Shown here: positions 20,035 to 27,811 of the stretch, in pieces | How the letters are laid out: the number at the start of each line of letters is the position of its first letter | Numbering within the stretch: the first letter of the stretch is position 1 | DNA from: Rohdeia sp041398665 | Lineage (GTDB): Bacteria > Planctomycetota > UBA1135 > GCA-002686595 | Length of the DNA stretch: 64,000 bases | Assembly (NCBI GenBank): GCA_041398665.1 | Contig: JAWKUH010000030.1 | Span: forward strand, 6,866-70,865 | Direction: 5' to 3' | Notes under the pieces: model-generated | What the model saw: only the letters and a program-made list of their open reading frames with translations | Databases searched by the model: none | Told to the model about the DNA's origin: nothing | Made by a program: the position numbers and the translations under genes

Positions 20035-21059
20035 GAGTCGACGCGCGAGCCGAGCTCGTCGCGGACGATCGCCTCGAGGCCGCTCACCCAGGCGGGCTCG
20101 GCGTTCGGACAGGGGACGAGCGTGAAGGACTCGCCGCCGTGCTCGACGAAGGTCTTCGCCGCCTCGCCTCCGATCTCCTCGAGCGTCTCGAGGCAGTCCG
20201 CCACGAAGCTCGGGCAGAGCACGGCGAGACGCCGCACGCCCGACGCGGCGGCCGCGCGCACCACTTCGTCCGTCGGCGGTCCGAGCCACGGGTCGCGCCC
20301 GAGTCGCGACTGGAACGCCGTCGCGACGCGGTCCGGAGCGAGACCGAGGCGCTTCGCGAGTTCGCGTGTCGTCGCGAGGCACTGGCGCCGGTAGCAACCG
20401 CGGTTCGCGTCGACGACGACGTCGCAACAGGTCGGCGACGCGAGGCAGTGCGCGCCCGACGGGTCGGCCCGTCGCACGTGTCGCTCGGGCAGACCGTGGT
20501 AGCTGAAGAGCACGAGTTCGGGACCCGCGTCCTCGACGTGCGGACGCGCGACCTCCGCGAAGGCGTCGAGGAACTCCGGTCGGTCGTGGAACGGCGGGAC
20601 GAAGCGCAGGCGTTCGCGGACGCCGAGTCGCCGCGCGGCGCGCTCCGTCGCCTCGACCGCCGTGCCCGTCGAGCTCGCCGCGTTCTGCGGGTAGAGCGGG
20701 ACGACGACGATCGGGTCGCAGTCGCGCAGGCGCTCGAGGGCGGACGCGATCGACGGTTCGCCGTAGCGCATGCCGAGTGCGACCTCGATCGGAGCCACGC
20801 GCGCTCGCAGCGCGGCCGCGAGGTCCTTCGAGTGGAAGAGCAGCGGCGAGCCGCGCTCCGTCCAGATCGACCGGTAGGCCTCGGCCGACCGCGCGGATCG
20901 GACGAGCGGGATCAGGAACCCGCCGAGGAACAGGCGCAGCGGCGTCGCGACGTCGAGGACGTGACGATCGGTCAGGAACTCGCGCAGGTAGCGCGCGACG
21001 TCGGCGCGCTCGGGTGCGCGCGGCGTACCGAGGTTGACGAGCAGGATGCCGGGGTGCAC
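20031..21059 (-). CDS. hemH: Ferrochelatase
   Basis: Ferrochelatase inserts ferrous iron into protoporphyrin or coproporphyrin at the end of haem synthesis. The 342-residue protein starts at GTG 21059 and begins VHPGILLVNLGTP, the usual beginning. The active-site histidine is in FSYHGLPERH and the conserved glutamate in SFVADCLETLEEIG. A cysteine-rich segment (SPTCCDVVVDANRGCYRRQC) resembles iron-sulfur-cluster-bearing ferrochelatases, but the cluster is not proved. The stop overlaps the start of the ligase gene. The methyltransferase stop lies 17 bp upstream. No other hem genes are in the window. Confidence 0.93.
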   Translation of the reverse strand: MHPGILLVNLGTPRAPERADVARYLREFLTDRHVLDVATPLRLFLGGFLIPLVRSARSAEAYRSIWTERGSPLLFHSKDLAAALRARVAPIEVALGMRYGEPSIASALERLRDCDPIVVVPLYPQNAASSTGTAVEATERAARRLGVRERLRFVPPFHDRPEFLDAFAEVARPHVEDAGPELVLFSYHGLPERHVRRADPSGAHCLASPTCCDVVVDANRGCYRRQCLATTRELAKRLGLAPDRVATAFQSRLGRDPWLGPPTDEVVRAAAASGVRRLAVLCPSFVADCLETLEEIGGEAAKTFVEHGGESFTLVPCPNAEPAWVSGLEAIVRDELGSRVDS

Positions 21060-21076
21060 GTCGCGCGTCCTCGTCG

Positions 21077-21688
21077 TCAGCGGCTCTCGAAGACCGCCCA
21101 CCACTCGCGCCACTCGCGGCGCGGGAGCGGCGCGCCGACCGGTTCGACGCTCATGAGTTCGAGGTCCTTCGGCAGGACCGCCACCATGTCCTCGACCTCG
21201 CTCGTGTACGGCGGACCGCCGTTCTCCCTCGGCTTGCCGGACGGGAACACGATCGCGACGAGTCGTCCGCCCGGCGCGAGGACGCGGCGCACGAAACGCC
21301 CCCAACGACCGCGCTCGGCGGGTTCGATGGCGCAGAAGAACGTGTGGTCGAACACGAGGTCGAAGATCTCGCCCTCGTACCCGAGCACGTCTTGGTGGAG
21401 GAACCTCCCGCCCGCCGACTCGAGGCGTCGCGCGACGTCGCCGTGCGTCTCGGGCGCGAGGTCCACGGCGGTGACCACGAATCCGGCCTCCGCCAGCGCC
21501 AGCGCGTCGTGCCCGTACCCGGCGCCGGGGACGAGCGCGGTCGCGCCCTCGCGCCGCGGTCGCAGGTCGCCGTTCGCGATGCGTCGCGCGAGTTCGGGGT
21601 GCGGGGCGCCGATGTCCCAGGGCGTGTCCTTCGCTCGGTAGCGATCGGACCACGACTCTGCGCCCGTGTTCGTCGACTGGGAGGACAT
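21077..21688 (-). CDS. SAM-dependent methyltransferase, TPMT-like
   Basis: A 203-residue class I methyltransferase. The opening (SWSDRYRAKDTPWDIGAPHPEL) and the motif ALVPGAGYGHDALALAEAGF resemble thiopurine S-methyltransferase-type enzymes, which methylate sulfur, selenium or other small substrates. I prefer the ATG at 21688, which has CGGAG about 8 bases upstream; the ATG at 21721 has no ribosome site. The gene is followed after 17 bp by hemH. The substrate is unknown. Confidence 0.82.
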   Translation of the reverse strand: MSSQSTNTGAESWSDRYRAKDTPWDIGAPHPELARRIANGDLRPRREGATALVPGAGYGHDALALAEAGFVVTAVDLAPETHGDVARRLESAGGRFLHQDVLGYEGEIFDLVFDHTFFCAIEPAERGRWGRFVRRVLAPGGRLVAIVFPSGKPRENGGPPYTSEVEDMVAVLPKDLELMSVEPVGAPLPRREWREWWAVFESR

Positions 21689-21838
21689 GCGAGACTCCGT
21701 TCTCGCGAGCGCGAGCAGCATGACCGAAGTCGCGGTGGATCAGAAGCGCCGAGGCGGGAGCGGCCCCGGGTTCGAGCGCTCGGCTCCCCGGATCCACCCG
21801 CGCTCGCGCCCGGAACGGCGAGCTCCGGGAGGCGCCCG

Positions 21839-22597
21839 GTGACGGTCTTCCTGTCCGTTCTCGCCGTGCTCGCCCTGGGACTCGCGTTCGAGGGCCGGTC
21901 ACGCGCGCCGTTCGACGTCGTGCGCGGTGCGTGGCGTCGAGTACGACTCGCGCACGCCGCGGACAGCGCCGCGCTGCTCCTCGGTTGTGCCGCGCTCTGG
22001 TCGCGCGCGCACCACGACGCGTCGATCGCGGCGCGCGTCGGGCGCGATCTCGCACCTTGGATCGACCGCCTCGAGTCGGGACTGGTTCCGGCACTCCAGC
22101 ACACGGTCGGGGCGACGGCGGTCGTCGCGGCGACGCGAGTCGCCGCGGTCCTGCCGGTCGCGACGGTCGTCGCGTACGTCCTGGTCGAGGAAGGCGGGCG
22201 TCGGCGGACGTCCGGCGTCGCGGTCGCGCTGTGGTCGACGCTTGCGATCGCGCTCCCCGTCTGCGCGTTCTTCCCGGCGACGGAACCTTCGCTCGGCGGA
22301 GCGGCGGGAGCCTTCGCGTCGGCGTTCCAGGACGTCGGCCCCGTGCGCCTCGACGCCCGCAACGACGCCCTGCTCCACCTGCCGACCGCGCTCCTCGTCG
22401 CGCTCGCGTCCGTCGCGACCGGACCGCGGTCCCGCGCCGTGCTGTGGACCGCAGCGGCGGCGACGGCCGTGTGTTCCGTGCTCGCGGGCGAGGTCTTCGC
22501 GAGCGGAGCCGTGCTCGCGCTCGCCGCCGGTCTCGTCGCGGCGCGGGTCGCTCGCCGCGCGAACGCCGCGCTCGGGGCGCCTGCGGATCGAGACTGA
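21839..22597 (+). CDS. Polytopic membrane protein, weakly PAP2/AUR1-like
   Basis: A 252-residue protein with about six hydrophobic segments. The GTG at 21839 is preceded by GGGAGG at a good distance, which settles the start. The second half has the layout of PAP2-type phosphatases: a stretch after FFPATEPSL, a histidine in DALLHLPTALLVALASV and a final AGEVFASGAVLALAAG segment. The RxxxxxP motif and the serine-histidine signature are not recognisable, so catalysis is doubtful. It is transcribed towards pdxA, and only 15 bp separate the two stops. Confidence 0.6.
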   Translation: MTVFLSVLAVLALGLAFEGRSRAPFDVVRGAWRRVRLAHAADSAALLLGCAALWSRAHHDASIAARVGRDLAPWIDRLESGLVPALQHTVGATAVVAATRVAAVLPVATVVAYVLVEEGGRRRTSGVAVALWSTLAIALPVCAFFPATEPSLGGAAGAFASAFQDVGPVRLDARNDALLHLPTALLVALASVATGPRSRAVLWTAAAATAVCSVLAGEVFASGAVLALAAGLVAARVARRANAALGAPADRD

Positions 22598-22612
22598 CCG
22601 CGCGCGCTCCGC

Positions 22613-23617
22613 TCAGATCGTCCGCTCGCGCATGCGCCGCGAGCGCCGCAGCGCGGCCCACTCCGCGGCCTGCACGATCGCGTCGAGGAGGTTCGAGGCG
22701 TCGGCGACGCCCTTCCCCGCGATCTCCATCGCCGTACCGTGCGCCGGGCTCACGCGCACGAAGGGCATCCCGACCAGGACGGTGAGTCCGCCGCGCGGGC
22801 GCAGCAGCTTGGTCGGGATGAACGCCTGGTCGTGGTAGAGCGCGAGCACGCCGTCGAACTCGCCCTTCGAGGCGCGCAGGAAGACGGAGTCGGGCGAGAG
22901 CGGACCCGTGACGTCGACGCCGAGTTCGCGCGCGCGCGCGGCCGCGGGCACGAGCACGTCGCGGTCCTCGGTTCCGAGGAGCCCGTTCTCGCCCGCGTGC
23001 GGGTTGAGCCCGGCGAGCGCGACGCGCGGGTTCGCGACGCCGATCTCGAGGAGGCCGTCCCGGAGGACGAGCAGGTGTTCGGTGACGCGGTCCTCGGTGA
23101 CGAGGTCGAGCGCCTCGCGCAGCGGCATGTGGCGCGAGAGCAGCAGCACCCGGAGCCGCCCCGCGACCGCGAGCATCTGCATGCGCCGCGCGTCGGCCCA
23201 ACGTCCGAGCAGCTCGGTCTGACCCTCGACCCTCTCGCCCGCGAGGTGCAACGCTTCCTTCGAGACGGGTCCGTTCACCATCCCGTCGAGGTGGCGCGCG
23301 AGGCAGAGGTCGGTCGCGGCGCGCAACGCGGCGAGCGCGGCGCGACCGCCGTTCGCGCCGACGCGCCCGACCTCGACGGGTTCGCCCTCCGTCACGAGCC
23401 AGCGTGCGCCGTGGAACGTCGAGAGCACGAGCCGGTCGTTCGCGCGGACCTCCTCGACGTCGTCGGGGCGGGCCGAAGCCGGCCCGATCGCGAGCACGTC
23501 CGCGTCGCGCGTCGACGCGGGATCGGCGAGCACCGCGCGCACGATCTCGGGTCCGATGCCGGCGGGGTCGCCGACCGTGAGCGCCAGCCTCGGCCGCAAC
23601 GAACCGTGAAGCTCCAT
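22613..23617 (-). CDS. pdxA: 4-hydroxythreonine-4-phosphate dehydrogenase
   Basis: PdxA oxidises 4-phosphohydroxy-threonine in the DXP-dependent route to pyridoxal phosphate. The 334-residue protein starts at ATG 23617, because LALTVGDPAGIGPE should come close to the N-terminus. Metal-binding histidines are visible in EGQTELLG context, GLNPHAGENG and LYHDQAF. The LALYHDQAFIPTK and HGTAMEIAGKG motifs are intact. It lies downstream of the FhlB-like gene on the same strand. A flagellar connection is not implied; the 64 bp gap suggests it may have its own promoter or be part of a long transcript. Confidence 0.93.
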   Translation of the reverse strand: MELHGSLRPRLALTVGDPAGIGPEIVRAVLADPASTRDADVLAIGPASARPDDVEEVRANDRLVLSTFHGARWLVTEGEPVEVGRVGANGGRAALAALRAATDLCLARHLDGMVNGPVSKEALHLAGERVEGQTELLGRWADARRMQMLAVAGRLRVLLLSRHMPLREALDLVTEDRVTEHLLVLRDGLLEIGVANPRVALAGLNPHAGENGLLGTEDRDVLVPAAARARELGVDVTGPLSPDSVFLRASKGEFDGVLALYHDQAFIPTKLLRPRGGLTVLVGMPFVRVSPAHGTAMEIAGKGVADASNLLDAIVQAAEWAALRRSRRMRERTI

Positions 23618-23681
23618 CGTGTGCAAGGTAGCGTCGGCCGGGCGCGTGCGCACCGACGCTCCGACGCGCATCACAGCTCCC

Positions 23682-23981
23682 CTACGCCGCCTTCCGTCCG
23701 AGTTCGCCGTCGAGGTCCCACAGGAACGCGATCAACGCGGCGACGACCTCGAACAGGTCCTCGGGGATCTCGCGACCGACGTCGCACGCCGCGAGGAGTT
23801 CGACGAGACTCCGGTCCTCGACGAGAGGCACGCCGTGCTCCTTCGCGATGGCGAGGATGCGATCGGCGATCTCGCCCTCGCCGCCCGCGACGACGCGGGG
23901 CGCGGCGTCGCCACCGTGCTCGTAGCGCAGGGCGACAGCGCGTCGCCTCGGCTCCTCGTACTCCTTGCGCGACTCGCTCAT
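23682..23981 (-). CDS. FlhB C-terminal-domain homologue (FhlB-like)
   Basis: A 99-residue protein with the cytoplasmic core of FlhB, the substrate-specificity switch of flagellar type III secretion. The conserved opening AVALRYEHGGDAAPRVVAGGEG and the later EHGVPLVEDRSL and GREIPEDLFEVVAALIAFL are visible. There are no membrane segments, and the NPTH autocleavage motif is missing. These are the marks of stand-alone FhlB-type proteins. Its ATG at 23981 overlaps the FliK-like stop by 4 bp (ATGA), so the two are made together. Confidence 0.83.
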   Translation of the reverse strand: MSESRKEYEEPRRRAVALRYEHGGDAAPRVVAGGEGEIADRILAIAKEHGVPLVEDRSLVELLAACDVGREIPEDLFEVVAALIAFLWDLDGELGRKAA

Positions 23982-25309
23982 CCCACGAGGTCCAGCAGTC
24001 CGTGCGGACCGGGCTCCGGAGGGGTCTCGGGGTGGACGCGCAGCGACTCCGCGTCCTCGAGCGACGCGCCGAACATCACGGGGCGACCGGCGAACGAGAG
24101 GCGTTCGACGACGTCGTCGGCCGCGGCCTGCAGCGCTTCGAGGACCTCGCGGCGCGAGACGGAGACGCGCACGAGCACGCGCTCGCGAGCGACCACGGCG
24201 TCGATGCGGACGGGACCCGTCCGCGCGAACTCGACGGCGAGCACCGCGCGCGCCGGCTCCTCGCGTCCGTCCTCGCGGCGACGGCCGCCGCGCCAGCGCA
24301 TCCACGCCGTCGTCTCGCGATCGTGCTCGAGGATCGGGATCGCGAACCAGGGCGGTTCGCCGAGCTGGTGTCGCGCGCTCGCGAGCTGGCCGTGCGCGGC
24401 GAGTCCGTCGAGCGCTCTCGCCATCGCGTCGCGCACGGGGCCCTGGGCCTCGCCGTCGAGCGCGATCGCGAGCAACGCGCGCACGTCGTCGGCGAAGACC
24501 GCTCCCGGGTCGACGCCGGCGACGAGCGCGGCCGCGACGCGCGCCTCGAGCCGCGTCCCGCCCGAGAGGGCGCGTTCGAGCAACTCGCGACCGCTGCGTG
24601 GGATCGCGGCGCTGGACGCGAGCTTGCGCTCGAGCGCCGCGAGTGCTCCGTCGACCCGATCGCTCGCGCGCGCGTCCCCCCGCGACGCGTCGCGCTCGCG
24701 CAGCGCCCGCGCGAGCCGGCCGAGCAGTTCGCCCGGCCCGGGAAGCGCGCCGTCGAAGTGTTGCAGCTCGCGCGCGACGGCGGCGAACCACGCGGGCGGC
24801 GACGTGTCGGTGCGCGGCGACGGCGCTGCGATCTCGACCTCGATCGGTACCGCGGGCCGTTCGACGACCCACGCTCCGCCGGGCGGCGGCGCCGGACCCG
24901 CGAGCGCGACCTGGACCGGTGCGCCGGGCAGCGCGAGGTGCGCCTCGGCACCGCGGCCCGCGACCGCTTCGGGGAGGAGCAGGGCGCCGGCGCGGAGCAG
25001 AGCGGCGGGATCCGCGGGCGAAGCCGCCACCTGGGACGCGGGGAAGGCGCGCAGGAGGGCGGGCTCGCCCTGGGACGCGACCCGCACGTCGACCCGTCCG
25101 CCGACGGGCAGCGGGTCGGCCGAGATCGCGACCGCCGCACCGCGCGGCGAGCGCACGAGGTAGGCGTTCTCCGCGAGCCGCGCCACGACGTCCACCGCGG
25201 TCCGCGACCCCTCGGGGAGCGAGGTCAGGGGCGGCCCGGTCGCGCCGCCCGCGGACGTGCGCGGGGGCAGCTCGCCGGACGAGGGCAGGACGCGACGGAG
25301 GGGATCCAC
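23978..25309 (-). CDS. FliK-like (flagellar hook-length-control) protein
   Basis: A 443-residue protein starting at GTG 25309. It is rich in Ala, Pro and Arg. The C-terminal region (about residues 345-425: ...VLAVEFARTGPVRIDAVV..., VLVRVSVSRREVLEAL...) has the Flg_hook fold seen in FliK. The long N-terminal part is divergent, as in all FliK proteins. FliK measures hook length and flips FlhB specificity. Its coupling to an FlhB C-terminal homologue strengthens the call. No other flagellar gene is in the window, so a role in the flagellum is inferred. Confidence 0.65.
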   Translation of the reverse strand: MDPLRRVLPSSGELPPRTSAGGATGPPLTSLPEGSRTAVDVVARLAENAYLVRSPRGAAVAISADPLPVGGRVDVRVASQGEPALLRAFPASQVAASPADPAALLRAGALLLPEAVAGRGAEAHLALPGAPVQVALAGPAPPPGGAWVVERPAVPIEVEIAAPSPRTDTSPPAWFAAVARELQHFDGALPGPGELLGRLARALRERDASRGDARASDRVDGALAALERKLASSAAIPRSGRELLERALSGGTRLEARVAAALVAGVDPGAVFADDVRALLAIALDGEAQGPVRDAMARALDGLAAHGQLASARHQLGEPPWFAIPILEHDRETTAWMRWRGGRRREDGREEPARAVLAVEFARTGPVRIDAVVARERVLVRVSVSRREVLEALQAAADDVVERLSFAGRPVMFGASLEDAESLRVHPETPPEPGPHGLLDLVG

Positions 25310-25360
25310 TGCTCCTGTGATCGGACGCGCCCCGTCGGCCTTGAGCGCGGAGCGAACGAC

Positions 25361-25396
25361 GGCGCCCCGCGGGTCCTCTCGGTCCCGCGGGGCGCC
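25361..25396 (-). terminator. Terminator after the MamK-like gene
   Basis: Perfect 13-base arms (25361-25373 and 25384-25396) with a 10-base loop, placed 40 bp after the stop of the actin-like gene and before the GTG of the FliK-like gene. Confidence 0.75.
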
Positions 25397-25436
25397 TTCC
25401 TGATCGGGTCCGGGCGCGGTGCGCCGCGGGCCGAAC

Positions 25437-26510
25437 TCAGCGGAGCTGTTCCCAGTACTCGTCCGGCATGTCGTTGGCGATCTTGAGCGCGCCGTTCGAG
25501 CCGCCGTACATCGGCTCCTCGGTGCGGATCACGCGACCGCCGCCGAGGCGCTCGTGCATCTCGCGCTCGATCGCGCCGTCGAGGCCCTTGATCTGGCTGC
25601 CGCCGCCCGCGAGCAGGACGCGGTTCTTCAGCTTGTCCTGGAACTCGGGGTCGAACGTCGCGATGAGCTGCTGCAGACCGCTGACGATCGGCGGGACGAT
25701 CGCGTGGCAGGCCTCGTAGATCTCCTTCTTGAGGTCGAACTCCGTGGGCTTGCCGGCCACCGGGAGCTTCGCGATGCAGGACTCCATGCTCTTCTGCACC
25801 GAGCCGAAGCGCTCCTTGATCGTCTTGACCATGGTGCGCGTGACCTGCGCCTGCGGGTAGCGCTCCTTGATCAGACCCTCGAGCTGGTCGTCGACGAAGT
25901 CGCCGGCCGTCGTCATCGTGATCTGGTCGGCGTCCTCGGGCATCGTGCCGTGCATCCGGCAGAGGTCGACCGTACCCGCACCGATGTCGATGACGAGCAC
26001 GTCGTCGAGCATGTCGAGGCCGTACGCGACGGAGAACGGCTCCGAGCAGAGCATCGCCGAATCGACGTGTTCCTTGGCCGCCTCGAGGATCGCTTCCTTG
26101 TTGTTGATCGACGCCTGTGCGGGCACGCCGATCACGGCGTAGACCAGCTCGTCGGCGCGCGGACGCGCGCGGCGGACGATCTCGCCGATCAGGTCGCGGG
26201 CCGCGCGCATGTTCGCCTCGGCCTCGATCTGGTTCGCCTTGCCGGACTCGAGCGACGACTTGATGACGCCGTCGGCGAGCGGCCGGTAGAGGTTCAGCGA
26301 GAGTCGCTTCTCGAGGGCCTCGTCGCCGAAGAGCACGTCCTTCTTCAGCAGCTTGCGCGCGACGACGTCCTTCGGGTAGCCGACGTACGACGGCACGGTC
26401 TCGCGGACGCCGTTGCTGGCCGTGACCGAGGTACGCGACGTACCCAGGTCGATCCCGAGGTAAAGGACCCCTTCCTCCTGCGGTTGGGGCTTCGATGCGC
26501 TGGCTTCCAT
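25437..26510 (-). CDS. MamK/MreB-type actin-like ATPase
   Basis: A 357-residue actin-superfamily protein starting at ATG 26510. Phosphate-1 is GIDLGTSRTSV (about residues 17-27), phosphate-2 is VIDIGAGTVDL, and the adenosine motif is LLAGGGSQIKGL. The length and the lack of a long HSP70 substrate domain fit MamK or a Mbl-like filament former rather than DnaK. Filaments of this kind position organelles or cell-wall machinery. No mam genes are nearby, so a magnetosome role is not supported. It sits between a degenerate GGDEF protein upstream and a FliK/FhlB pair downstream. Confidence 0.82.
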   Translation of the reverse strand: MEASASKPQPQEEGVLYLGIDLGTSRTSVTASNGVRETVPSYVGYPKDVVARKLLKKDVLFGDEALEKRLSLNLYRPLADGVIKSSLESGKANQIEAEANMRAARDLIGEIVRRARPRADELVYAVIGVPAQASINNKEAILEAAKEHVDSAMLCSEPFSVAYGLDMLDDVLVIDIGAGTVDLCRMHGTMPEDADQITMTTAGDFVDDQLEGLIKERYPQAQVTRTMVKTIKERFGSVQKSMESCIAKLPVAGKPTEFDLKKEIYEACHAIVPPIVSGLQQLIATFDPEFQDKLKNRVLLAGGGSQIKGLDGAIEREMHERLGGGRVIRTEEPMYGGSNGALKIANDMPDEYWEQLR

Positions 26511-26607
26511 GGTGCTTCGTTGTGGGAGTCGTGGGAGCACGAGGCGCCGGCGGCGACATCGGCTCGCGGGACACACCTCGGACGTCGCCCGAGGGGCCCG
26601 TGTTCGT

Positions 26608-27588
26608 TCACTGGTCGGAGGACGACTTGGCGAGGGCCTGCTTGAGCGCCAGGTTGGCCTGGAAGATGTCCCCCATCATCGCCTTGCGCGTCTCGTCGTC
26701 CTTTCCACCCCGTCCGATTGAGCCGAATACCTTTCCGAGCGAGGCGACGCCGTCCTCCCGGCTCCCCCCCTCCTCCAGGACCCGCGCGAGTTCGGACTGG
26801 TAGCGCTCGAGCTCGCCGGCGAGCTTGGCGACCCGACGCTCGAGCAGCTTGACCTGCTCGGCGTCGTGGGACGACCCGGCCTGAGCCTGGGCGTCCTCCA
26901 TGCGCGCGACGGCGACGGCGTGCTCGCCGAGGACCTGACGCACGGCGGCGAGGAGCGCCTCGGGGTCCACGGCCGGAGCGCGCAGCGCCTCGGCGGCCTC
27001 GGCCGCGAGGCGAGCGGGCGTCGCTCCGCGCGGGAGGTCCACCTCGGCGACGGGGTTCGTCGGCGCGGCGGAGAAGGCGCCTTCGACGAAACGATCGCCG
27101 CCCGCCGCCTCGGCGGCGCCGAGCGCTCCCTGTGCGGCGGCGAGGAGACGCTTGAAGTCGGTGAGCTGGCTGCCCTCGGCCCAGGCGAAGCCCACGCTCA
27201 GGCTGACCCGGAGCTGCTTGCCGCCCGAGGCGAACTCGAGCTTCCGCGCTCCGCCGAGGACGCGGCGGACGACGTCGAGCACGCCCGCGCGCGGCGTGCT
27301 CGGCACGACGACGAGGAGGCGATCGCCCAGCATCGAGCCGATGAAGTCGCTCGTGCGCAGGTCGCGGCGGAGGAAGCGCTGGACCGCGCCGAAGATCTCG
27401 TCGCGCGCCTGCGCGCCGTAGAGGTCGGAGAGCGCGCCGAGGCGATCCACGCCGAGCAGGAGGCAGCAGAGCGAGTAGTCGTACCTGCGCGCACGGTCGA
27501 CCTCGGCCTCGAGCAGGTGCTCGAGCTCCTCCGCGTTGAACAGGCTCCCGCGCGGAGCCTGGAGGGGGATCTGGTCCGAGTCGGACAT
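26608..27588 (-). CDS. Degenerate GGDEF-domain protein with coiled coil
   Basis: A 326-residue protein beginning at ATG 27588. Residues about 15-155 have the diguanylate-cyclase fold (LEHLLEAEVDRARRYDYSLCCLLLGVDRL is the family pattern). The signature that should read GGDEF is LGDRL (residues 87-91), and the arginine four before it is replaced by Ser. The catalytic Glu is missing, so it is unlikely to make cyclic di-GMP. From about residue 235 a coiled coil follows (LLERRVAKLAGELERYQSEL). It lies 97 bp upstream of the MamK-like gene, on the same strand. A structural or regulatory role with the filament is a reasonable inference. Confidence 0.75.
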   Translation of the reverse strand: MSDSDQIPLQAPRGSLFNAEELEHLLEAEVDRARRYDYSLCCLLLGVDRLGALSDLYGAQARDEIFGAVQRFLRRDLRTSDFIGSMLGDRLLVVVPSTPRAGVLDVVRRVLGGARKLEFASGGKQLRVSLSVGFAWAEGSQLTDFKRLLAAAQGALGAAEAAGGDRFVEGAFSAAPTNPVAEVDLPRGATPARLAAEAAEALRAPAVDPEALLAAVRQVLGEHAVAVARMEDAQAQAGSSHDAEQVKLLERRVAKLAGELERYQSELARVLEEGGSREDGVASLGKVFGSIGRGGKDDETRKAMMGDIFQANLALKQALAKSSSDQ

Positions 27589-27811
27589 GGGTGGTGGAGC
27601 AGGACCGCGGCCCTTCGGCCCGCGGATCCTTCGGCGCGCCGACCCGGGCTTCTGAACCCGGCCCGACCGGATCGCCGTCGTTCGGGCGAACAGGATAGGG
27701 ACCCCGGCGACCTTCCCGGTGTTCCGAGTACCCCGCCTTCGACGGAGGGGTGACGTCCGGGTGGGACGGGGAGCGTCTGCGAGAGGCTCCGCGTCGGCGA
27801 CGCCCGCCGAT

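Noticed and set aside
15904..20394. A plus-strand reading frame of about 1,500 codons
   Set aside because: It is antisense to the cyclotransferase, M14 and ligase genes, which have clear motifs on the minus strand. Its Arg/Asp/Glu/Ala-rich product reflects high GC in the third position of those genes.
25437..26510. A magnetosome gene cluster around the MamK-like gene
   Set aside because: No other mam gene (such as mamA, mamB, mamE) is present. The gene is only a MamK/MreB-type actin.
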